Shown piece after piece: positions 43,601 through 55,600 of a DNA stretch of 64,000 bases. Origin of the DNA: Amphibalanus amphitrite (lineage: Eukaryota; Arthropoda; Thecostraca; Balanomorpha; Balanidae); the NCBI RefSeq assembly GCF_019059575.1, contig NW_024882305.1, forward strand, positions 271,805 to 335,804. Reading direction: 5' to 3'. Within the stretch, counting starts at the first letter, position 1; the number at the start of each line of letters is the position of its first letter. Position numbers and translations under genes: made by a program. Below the pieces are notes generated by a model that made no database searches, had not been told where the DNA came from, and saw only the letters and a list, made by a program, of their open reading frames with translations.

Positions 43601-46600
43601 GATGTAACACAGTGGTATTATGCAATAAAATAAACTGGGAAGCATTACGTTTTGCATACTTTTGTGGCAAGTCACGCAAGGGAGGCAAATGGGGGCACAG
43701 TGTCAGATGCGTACTACTTTGATCTTCAACGACATAGAAACATGTCGCTTTGATCCTTATCATATAGAAACAAAATTAATGTGTCGTTTAATACAGGTTT
43801 GACATGCATAATCATGGAATCGCTTTTGTCCGTTCCTTCAAATTGCTGTTCTACATCTAACTAATTGGCTGTCACATAATTGGCTGTGTCACCGTTTTGT
43901 GCATTTACTGTATTGTGTTTTGTATTTTGAGAACACATATTACTGATCTTCAGGACTTAAAAATAATGGAAAGTAAAACTTTATTTTCATAAGAAACCGC
44001 TTAACTAGAAGATACATTGATTGCACCCTCTTAGCCCTGACTAGGATGGGAACCAAGAAAGGGGGCATTGACCGCGGTTCCAGTTTGGTCATGGACCTTC
44101 ATTATTTGTATGTCACTCATATAATGTTTACAAAGTCCTTGGAACTTAACTTACTGTCATTTGACTCCTCACAAAACTGTCGGCTAATTTATTGAGCATT
44201 GCAATCAAGCATTGATTAACGAACTATAGGCATGCAAGTGGGTAAGCAGCCATTGATAGTGATAGAGCGTTCAAAGTTCAAAGTTGCTGAACGAAGGTCG
44301 TTCAGCGTCAACTCTATGCTTATTTGTCATCCAATCATCTCTTAGCTTCAGCTCAACACGGTTTTAGGCCACGACACTCAACAGAAACTGCATTGCTCAG
44401 CGTATCCGACCATATTTTATCTGCGACAGACAGAGGTGATCTTACTCTACTCTGTCTGATAGATTTAAGTAAATGTTTTGACGTTATCGACCATTCCAAA
44501 CTATTGACCAAACTAGAGCAGCATGGAGTTGACGCTGAATGGTTCCGCTCTTACCTATCAAACCACACACAGAGTGTTTCCATCACTGACCCTGTTTCTG
44601 GTCGAAGGTGCCTCTCGCGGCCGCTGCGAAACAGTGTGGGGGTGTACCAGGGGTCTGCCCTCGGGCCATTGTTGTACACAGTGTTCGCCAATGACCTGAG
44701 CCTCTGCGCGCCTGATGCCCATGTCGTCCAATACGCCGATGACACGCAAGTGCTTGTGTCCGGCGGTAAGGATGACATTGCGGCTCTGGTAGGGCGCATG
44801 GAGAGCTCCCTCACGTCTTTGGACGTGTGGTTCAGGGCTAATGCCCTGAAGGTGAATGCCTCGAAAACCCAACTAATGGTATTTGGCAGCGGGCCGAACC
44901 TCCGCAGTGTCCCCACGATCGAGGTGCGTTTCCGTGGCGAGACTCTACGCCCGGAACGGAGTGTTAGAAACCTCGGCGTGATATTCGACCCTACTCTGTC
45001 ATGGGACGAACACGTGGCACATGTCGTGTGTAAGTGCTTCGGAATGTTGATTGCCCTCAGCCATATCCGGCATTACCTCCCTCAGAGGGTGATACCAACA
45101 GTTGTGCACGGTCTAGTACTTTCTCACCTTAGGTACTGTATAACTGTGTTCGGTAATTGTACTGGCAAAAATCATAGGCAACTCCAAAAGATTATTCACT
45201 TTTGCGCGAGAGTGGTTGCTGGGAGACGCAAATTTGACCATATTTCGGATATTTTGAAAGGTCCTGACTGGTTTACATCTACACAGCTGTCGGATTACCA
45301 CACACTTTCTCTAGTCCACCGAACACTCCGGTGGGGAGAACCGGCTCCACTTGCCTCACTTTTTATCAAAAGCTCGAATTTACGTATACGACAAACGCGA
45401 CAGGACAACAGTTTTTACCTACCTCGCATCCGATCGGAGGCAGGTAGACGCCAGTTTGCGTACCGGGCACCGCAGCTTTACAACGGTTTGCCGGTGGAGC
45501 TAACTGCCCTCAAGCATGATGCCTTCAAAAAGAACTTGCGTCTTTACCTCAAGAGAGAGTACGAGTAGGTGCTGTTCCGGTATAGTTACCTATCGTCTGT
45601 GAGGCTTATTTACCGCTTGTGAAACTTGTAACTTGCGCTGTGATGTTTCTCTTTTTCTTTTATTATGCGTTTTATGTGTGTATGTGAATGCATGTACCTT
45701 TTTACCCACTTTTACTACTGTTCAGCGATTGTGACACTGGACTGAGAATAGCCACGGCTCCTGTGGATGGTCCAAAGACGTTCAATAAATAAATAAATAA
45801 ATAAGAGCACTTTCGTTATTAACTACCCCGGCTCACGATCGCTTCCCAAAAGATCAGTCAAAGCTTAAAGCTCGAACAATAACTCATTGGAAACCTAACC
45901 ATTGTGCCATTATTTTCAACCATGATTAAAACGACAACAAACCACGATACCACATGGAGGCCCTGGGCCATCATCTCCTTCAAAACCGAGAGTTGCCATC
46001 CACACCGCGAGTCATTTCACCCCAGCCAATCATTATAACTCATAGAGGACACAGCCATCGCCATAGAAATAAAGACGCCATCGCTGTCACCGTTGGAACC
46101 GCACTGTAGGTACTTACGAGGCGTAGAACTTCTGAATGAGTTGGTCGATCTCCCGTTTGTCCTGCTCCGACAACTGCGACGCGGCGGCGGCGGCAGCGGC
46201 GGCGGCAGCGGCGGCAGATGCGGAGGACGCTGAGGTGGCAGTGGCGGCAGGAGCCTCCTGGGGAGGGGAGGCACACGTCGCCGCCAGCGGTGCCGGACGA
46301 CAGTTGCGACCCCCTCCGTCCTCCTCTTCGTTTAGTCTCTGCCGTTTCCGCTCTTTCCGGATCTGAGGAAGGCGGGGGTGTTACTCAGGGTTCATGAAAA
46401 ATTGTGTGGTAAGTGTAAAACGATATGAAGTGCTGGAATACCAAGTTGGTCAGAGATAGGACGTGATAGGTGTCTAAGACTTAACCCGGCGGCCGCTGGG
46501 CCTCCGCGCCACCCGCCGGCCGCTGGGGGGGGGGGGGCATATAGTTGCCCCCCTTTACTTCTGCGACGATATCGTCGCAACGCGAAGAGATAGAGAAGCG

Positions 46601-49600
46601 AAACTTTGCACACATCTTCCTGAATACCTAGCCGAGGTTGTGTCCAAATTTGGTGTCGATCCCATTTGAAATGACGTCACAGTGACGTCATAAGTGAAAT
46701 TATAGATTTGCGACTCTCATATTCCTCACGATACATCAGATATATGGGACCGAATATAAAGGGTCGATTATTGGTCAGAAACTAGATGGAAGTGTTGTTA
46801 GATGTTTTAGGATGACAGCAGGTGCTGTCCAGTTCATTTACAGTCGAGTTTCATGCTCAGCGTCATCAGAAACGGTCCATATCGGAAAACGACAAAACTT
46901 TATGACGTCACTGTGACGCCATCTTAGGTGCTACAACCACCAAACTTTCCTCAAACATTGCCTAGGTATTCATTTGAAGCTATGCCAAGTTTCACGTTCG
47001 TAGCTCATCAGGTTTCGGAGATATTTCACAAAATGTAAAGGGGGGGGCAACTTTATGCCCCCCCCCCCCCCCAGCGGCTCGTGGGTTAAGAGGTACTCCC
47101 ACACGTCTGGCACAGTGAGATGGCTATCAAACGCCGCAAGTTCGGCAGTTAATTTACCGGAGAGCTTTACAACATCGAACCAGCCAGCGCATCAGTCATA
47201 TCAAAGTTCGCTTCCAGGGTTGGAGAATTTGGGGGTGCTCGAGCACCCCCTGAAATTCAAAGGTCACAATATAATAGTGCTCCAGTGGCTGCTTAAATTG
47301 CGGCTGAGACACAAACTGTTTTGCGTAAGTCGCGAGGAGAGTGATGCTGTTGGGAAAGCGTAGCTTTTCTACGCAAGAATTGGACGCTTCCATTCGCCAG
47401 GTGCTGGAAAAGCTCCCCCTGGGATTATGACAATTATCCGCCCTTGCTCGCTTCTGATATAGCTTAGCTCCCTTTCTCAAGTATCACTACAACAGAATGA
47501 AAGAAACAGTTGTTGATGGTAATTATTAGTGCCTCGATGTAATTACGTATCTGCCGGTGAGTGTTCGTATTTGGATCGTGTAATTGGCAAGTGTGACGAG
47601 ACGTGGTGCTGTCATCGTTCATGAGCACGACTTAAACCATTTCGGACGAGTTTGCTGCCGATTTTGTATGCTGTCCGATTGAGAAATTTTGGGCTATATG
47701 TGAGCTGCGCCATGTCAGACTGAATGAGGGATACCGTGACGAGGGTTCACGTCACGACGTCTCCCAGCTTGTGACGTCACATGGCTCGGCGTGACGTCAC
47801 ACAGTTTACGTGACGGTCGTCCGGGCGGCGTCTTTGCACAGCTGTTTGTCATGTCAGCCATTACAGTTACTGGCAGCTGCTGTCAGAGACGCTGTCAGCA
47901 AAGCAGATGTGAGTTCCCTTCATCATGCAGGATAAAATCGTGTCCAGTCGGTGCCCAGTAAAACACAAGCTGTGGTAAAGTTGGCAACGAATTGAAAACG
48001 ACGAATTTAAATGAGGATTATTATCGTAAACTTGCTCATGTATCAAAGCACAGGTTTCAGTAACCGGTAAGAGACAAAAAAAACTTGAAACGTTTACTTA
48101 ATCAGACTTTTACATCGATGGTCTCATGCTGCTACTCATACATGATTGATGTCCGAGTTATTTACTTCTCACAGCTTGCATTTAATTCTCGCGGATCCCT
48201 TTTCTTGCTTGCTTTTCACATGCAATCTCATCAACAGATGCTAAGCGTTTCTTCTGTGCTGGCTCCAGATCTGTTACAAGATGGCGTCCCAGCCAGGCAC
48301 GATATGAGCGTGCTATGAACCAAGCCTCCTCAATGACCACAGCTGTAAGCCGAGTGTTTTCCCGGTGTTTGTCCATGAATAATAGAAAAATGTAATTACG
48401 GATCTCTCGTTCTCTATGCACTGACAAACTAAGTGAAATACCAACAACCAGTACAGTTTTGTCCAGATCTCAAACCGGTACACTGAATATTCACAGAAAA
48501 TGGGCAAAACGAATGGTGAGAGAAAAGTACTGGTGGCTGGTGCTGAATAATAATGACAGGTTTTACTGACCTTTAACGGGTTGTGGTAGTGAGACATAAT
48601 GGTGAGAGAAAATGGTGTGAGTTTATCGCAAAAATACGTGATGAAGACGCTTCACTTTGAATGCCTGACATCGGACCAAAGCAAAACAGTTCATCTTCCG
48701 GCACGGCACCTCGAATTGAGGTAGCTGTCAGTTGACATGCAAAACTTCCGAACCGCTCAGATTGCTTGTGTCACGGGCTGGAAGCTTGTCATAAACTGAG
48801 ACATTCGAGTTTCTTAAAAATACAATAAAAAAGTAACCGTACTCTCATAATTAAAATCAAAAGTCTTAAAAAAGGCCAGATAATCTCGAGGAGCTTTCGG
48901 CTTACGCCTTCTTCAACTCGCTCTCTGAGAGAGCGAGTTGAAGAAGGCGTAAGCCGAAAGCTCCTCGAGATTATCTGGCCTTTTTTTTAAGATTTTTGAT
49001 TTTAATTATGAGAGTACGGTTACTTTTTTATTGTATTTTTAAGTATGTCTATGTCTCTCAAAACAGTGCTCACAACAATTCAGACATTCGAGTTTCATTC
49101 ATTCATTCATTCATTCGTTTTAGCTGGCCGAACTCGTTGTTCTTTACAACCCACCAGCCATTCACAGACGAAATGGCTCAACAAACTGAAAAGAATTGAA
49201 TCAGCAAAATCATCTTGGATTGATTGAATTCCTTGGGCCATTCTTTCGCGGAAGGACACAGCATGATGACAGTGGACTAACACATCACATTTTCCACGTA
49301 TTACTATTTCTACAGTCGTCGTGAGCGACCACAGTGAATTAACTTATTACCAGCCGGAAACTGGTTATTTGGAACGGCGACAGCCCCGGCCGGAATTCGG
49401 CACTGTGACTGATATGTGGTCATTCACACCAGACGCCAATAAACCAGTCTCCGACTCGACAGAAACCATCAGTAAAGGTCAGTTCACATTGGACATGAGA
49501 GAGACCAGCCAGACGGATGCCTGCAGGGAATAGTGGATGCAAAATAAAGCCGCCACGTGAAACGGGCCATTTTTTCTGACGTCTCCAGCCTCTAAGGCCA

Positions 49601-52600
49601 GTGCTTGGGGAGCGGCTGTGTCAATGTCGTATATCCCCAGCTTTATACCGCGATGTGTCCCATGCTTATGAGGGAGACTTTGCGTGACCTTGGTTTGGCC
49701 AGTTGAGGTGGAGGATATTTTCTGTGGGGAACTGCACAGTGCAACGACTGACATTTTGGGAAAGGCGTTTGCAACTTTGCAGGCTTAAAGAGCGTATGGT
49801 TAATATCAGCCTCTGTTTAAACTAAAACTGTTGAGCTATATCAAGCACCAATCCATTTTACCAGTCCACTTAAGATTAAATATTTATTGACGTTGTGCAG
49901 CTTCGCCCAGTCCAGTTAGCATGTTCTGTGCACATGGCATTACAAAGCTGCCTTGCCCTTATCAATAATCGATGTCTACGTAATTCCTGAAATACACTGC
50001 ATAGCACATCACATTCATGGGATCCTTATAGCTAATCGATGTATACCTTCGACCAACATGAGTACATAAGATTATATGTAATAAGTTTCAAACTCCACCG
50101 ATTGAGCGCACGACTGGTGGCGAACCGGTCAGGTCAGGGGCAATCGGTTTGCTCCGCTCGCCGCTTCGTGCACCCGATAAGCGGAGATGGCGATGACTCG
50201 ACCTTTGACCTATGCGCTGCACTTTTGACCCCCGGCCTTCACGTTACGTTCAGTACGTTCGCTACGACCTGGCGCAAAGGAAGGTCTCGAATCTCCTGCT
50301 CTCTTAAGTCGGTGCAAGAGTATGTGATTATCCAAGGCACGTGAGTGTTCATGAGAACGGCATAAGGTCAGAGGAATACATGTAAATGTCAAGCAACGGT
50401 GCTATTCTCACGCGAGATAATTCATGGGATAAATATAGTTCTTTTAAATTTGTATCTATCAACATAGCAACAGCTTCTTAAACGATTTTCCAGCTTTCGC
50501 TATAGTAAGATAACATGCAGCCCGTAGATTTTTTGCAGCGAAACGCCGTTGTGCATGCTGCACAGTGCACAGCCTAACAGTCAACGGTGCACAGTCGGTG
50601 CCAGCTGCACTGTCAGTCGCTAGAGTCCAGCGAGTCTATTTCTGTTCTGGACTAAATCACAGAGTTCCGTTCAGAGCAGCGCTTTACGCGAGTTGAAGGG
50701 CAGAACTCGACCAAAAGACCTAATTTTAACGCTGCATCTATTGCACTGCATGCCATGAATGCGAAATGTTAACAGCGTTCCCCTCCGAAAGCTCATTACT
50801 GGAGCCGCCTTTGGGAGTTGCATCAGCCTGATAATGGGAGTAATCAAGTCTCAGACCCGGCCGGCATGTGGTAGATGGTATTCAAATGGCCAGATCCGGC
50901 GTGAGGGAACTTACAGAGGTAAATGTGCGGGCGCGAATACTCTGTTCAAAAGGTCATCGTGATTCATCGATACTTCGAGCTAAATTTCACAATTAGCCGT
51001 CGATAGATGTACAGAAAGAGGATTATCAAAACATGTACAGGGACCCGCAGTTGCTTCTGTACACACTAGTATTTCAGCGTATTCTTTGCCTGTGACACCG
51101 TTGGAGGCGAATTGGGAAATGATTGTGTGCTTATTAAAACCACCATCTGAAGGGCTTTAAACTGATGTGCTGCTCTCCTAATTCAGTGAACTTTTTATGG
51201 CTATATCAGCAAAACATTGTTTTCAGCGCTTCTTCCTGCCCCATTCCTTCTGAAACCTGGAACCGCTTATTCCATTTACTCCTGCCATCTGACGATGGTC
51301 GTGCTGACTACTAGTTCCGGCGCTAGTTACTGCTCCAGTTTTGCACTCGGCACAAACTCAGGCGGCCGTGGCTCGACCAGGGGAGGGTCGGACCGAGCCG
51401 ACTGCCTGGGGCGCGGTTAGATCGGACGGCGGACGCCCTGCTGGGGAAGGGGACGGGAGTGAGGGGGAGGGGAGGAGGTGGTCACGTGGTCCGTCCAAGC
51501 TCGCAGACGGCCTGTCCTGCGCCCAGCCATGTTCCGTGATCCAAAATGGCACGAGAGCTGTGGAATGCTTGGAGGAGACGCTTCGAAAGCGAACTTCAGC
51601 AGCACTAATTTACCGTATTCTGTGGAGATAAATGAATTTTATCTTAATGCAGAAAAAAATTGTATGCCTAAGCTGTATAGGCTGTATCTTTTTAAAAGTT
51701 GTAAATAGGATTATTTTTAGGGACAGTTATAGGTTTCGTAAACACAGTGAATTGTGTTACATTGAGCCGTTTCGCTGTTCTGGTTACTAACTGAAGAGTT
51801 ATCCTTTTTTCTCACAGGGAATGACAATACAATAACAATACGAATAAAACCAGACGTTTCGCACAAAAAAGTGCCTCCGTCAGTGGCAAGAAATAAGTAA
51901 TTAGGCATACATGTTTTCTTTCGCTAAAATCGATGAAGTAGTTATCTTTATTTTTTAAAGATATATTTTCAGCAGTCTTTTAAGCACATCACGGAAGCAT
52001 CACGGAAGCATCCATACTATCTAATGTTTGTCTCATTGATTGTTGTGGGTGCCAAGGTCACGTGAAACTCAGGTTAAGGTCATTTACTTGAAATGATTTC
52101 GGTTAACTTCCTTAAATTTACACCTTTTTACTGTGGTTTTTAGGAAGTGTTGGTTTGAAATTTAGCACTCATTTTAGCATTTGAAAACTAGGCATACTTA
52201 GGTATCAGTTATACAATATGGTGCAAGGCTGTAAGTGCTGGTTAACATTCTATGGATAGCCGGCAGAACGCCTAATGGGTGATCTGGCGTGACCCGTCCT
52301 ACCCCAAATGCTTTGATACATCATCTTTGATCAAAGCAAGTGCAAATTCGGAGTCAGAAACAAGCCAAGTCCCAGCAAACTTCACTTGTAGAAATTCTAG
52401 CGGGACCCAATTTCCGTGCTTTTGGGTTATTAACCTGATCTGGGAGGTCAACCAGTAACCTAGGATCTCAGCATTGACCAGGACATGAAAATAATTGGCT
52501 TTCTCTCGTCAGCGATGACCAGGACCCTCAAATCATCGGATTTCTCTCGTCACGAGCAGCTCGCTCTTTTTTATTTTTCAGCGAAGCTCTGGCTATATTT

Positions 52601-55600
52601 ATCAAGGGCCGAATGGCTGAGGGTTTCTACGCCCCTCCGCTACATGTAAGACGCTGAAAAGACATGCCTAAGTGGGTGAGGGTTAAATATCGATTGGTTT
52701 TTAAGTGCCGAAGCCCGAAGCACTTTAATTTACTTCGATAGCAGTTTTTAAGACCAACGAGCTCGAATACTATAACTTCTTGAACAATGTAAGCACCACA
52801 TAAAATGAATCGTAAGAGAAGCGGCTCAAGATTAAGGAGCTATGAGACACTCATAATAAAAAACGGCATATATTAGAAACTGCACCTAACTTGCACTGGT
52901 TTTTAAACCTTTTCGTTGCAGACTGGTAGATTAAATTTTAGGATTGATTTCAGCTGATGCTCAAATGGAGCTATTCATTCGTTCATTCATGCGACCATCC
53001 AATTCCATTCATAAAAGAAGCCAGTGACAAAATTGTTCATTTTAGATAAGTGTGAAATACAAACTCAATAAAAGTTTAATGATACGGCAAATTTGACATC
53101 TTTTATAATGAACAGACAAAAAAACTTTAACAAATCAAAGTTGAGAGCCCCAAATAGGGGAGAGTGAGGTAAGATGAGCCAAGGGGCAAGTTTAGCCACC
53201 CCATGTTTCTCAGCTCCTATGGCGCTAATTGACTTGAGCTTCCATGTGCCGTTCGCTTACGATGTTGCAGTCTTTCACGTGAGACGGCAACGTTCTCACG
53301 CTCAGCACCCGGTAACATGTGGTATCGCCCCTGATAACTAAGACATGTTTTGCCTTTAAAATGAGATGGTTGTTATCTGCGGTGTATGGTTATTTTCCTT
53401 AGCGGGTGTCATTAATCGAAAATGGCCACGGGTGGGGCAAGATGACCCATTTTCACCTGGGGAAAATGAGCCGGGTAAGCCATTGTTGTCTCCGCTGTCG
53501 AAAACCAAACTGAGCTGCGCTTGCTCCTGCTGAATAAAATGGTAGGAAATTGTTTTTCTTTGTTGATTACACAAGTTGTAAGTGATTTGCAGATTATCTG
53601 AAGGATAAAATGATTTCTTCCGTGATAGAAAACTTGACGAGCTATTGGAAGGCTTAAAACAGTCACTTTTTTGATGGAGGAAAAAACCTTGCCATAAGTA
53701 TCTATGCCATGGAGTAAATAAAAGAGCCCACTCTTCGCCGCGCCAGCGAAAAGAAAAGGTTCGCTTTTCTATCCATGCTCAATTTTCCCCACGACGTGTC
53801 TCAACTTACCCCGCCCATGGGGTAAGATGAGCAACGTGCAAGATGATTTTTGACGTAGCCTTTTCAGTACAAAAATAAGCGGTATGAAACATTTCTGGCC
53901 ACCATTACATGCGCAAATCACCACTCTGTCCGTCCAACCCGTAAACGCAGAAAAATGATTAGTAAGTTAGCCTGTAGCTTAAGAAAAACAAAAAGCGACT
54001 CAACTTACCTCATTCTCCCCTACGTAACATAATTGAGGGCATTTTTTAGGCCATCACAGTATTTGTCAACAATTGTTGTTTGGGGGACTGGGGAGGGTGG
54101 TTACTGGCTCATAATCTGTCCCCCCCCCCCCCCAAAAAAAAGAAAGAAAACGAAACCGATCATCCGCGAAAAGAACTATTGAGCTCGAACCAAGGTGACG
54201 ATTTGACGAATCGATTTATAGGTATGCAGGATGACTAACGATGCCACTTTTTGACTTCTTGTGTCAAATAAATTCCATCATCTGGATAGCACGTCAACAT
54301 TCTATTTGACATTTTGCAACAAACGTATACTATTTGGCGCGACTAGCCTCATAAATGATCTGAAACTAAAACCGTTTCTTCGCAATTAACTTGACCCACG
54401 TCATCCCAGCTTATGCACGACAAAAATAAAATAATGCTTCAGGATCACTGGCCTGAATTCCAATGCTTAAAGTTTACTCAAAACCGGTGTGGCTGAGGCA
54501 CTTCTTCGCTACATCTCGTGACGGCCACCATTGTGTTGCATTTTTCGGTAAGCTATAAGTTGATAAGGAAAGGATTGGTGAGTGGGTTGAAAACAGCCCT
54601 CACCCTACACCTTCAACTCCCTCCCTTCTTCAACATAAGTAACCGAAAGATCTGGCGATGGTTTATCCACCTCCTCTGCCGCCGCGCTGCGAGGCCTCGA
54701 TTCGTTCGGTATGTGGCTTCCTGAGCGGTCCTCCCCGGAGGCAAGGTGAAAGGTCATGGCCTGTATCAGAAATTTATACGTTGCTGAATATGTTTTATAG
54801 TTCTTCCAAGGCCTTGGACACCGTTTTATTATATCGGATAAGCATTGCACTTTCTTGTCAATCAATACATCTAAAGAAAACTTGATCATAATCTTATACT
54901 GCGGCAATTGTAGTTCTGCTTACGGTTGCCTCTTTGTGATACGGGCCACCACCACCTCCACTGCGCTGGAGCTCTGGCGTTCTACCCCTCCCCGCTACGG
55001 ACCGGCCCTCGGGCTAGGTGTGTTAGTACTGAGCGCAAACCTGTAGTAGTCACGTGACTTTCATTCACGTAGCGGGAACGGAAGCTATAGGCGATACCAA
55101 GGACGGGCTCTGGGGAGGCAACCGGCGCGGAAAAATAGCACGATTGTAGTTTTGGAAGAATATCTGTTGCGGTAAGAGGAATTATACAAAACATACGTCC
55201 TCGGAGCAAACATGTGTTATTCCTCCATACTTTGCACTACATCTCCTTTCTCCAATGGCCAGCACTTAGCAAATAATAGCGCAATTCTAAATCGGTAATA
55301 TATGTGTACAGTAGCAACTGCGGGTCCCTGTACCAACAGCTTTCTCTATTGATATAGAGAAGTCCGTGCATGTAGCTTTAATCGCCTGCCTCTTCGCACG
55401 TGCATATACAAAGTTTTCTTCCATCTACTTGGCGCGTTAAATATTTATTATTGAAAAGCGTTTGGCCTCGTGCCACCCGAACCAATGTGCCGTTATATAA
55501 GACGGCATTTGAAGATATCGCATAGTCACGTTCCAAGAAACCTCAATAGCAGAGCTGTGAGCACCGAGAGCAGTTATGAGAAACCTCTGAGTTTAGTCTG

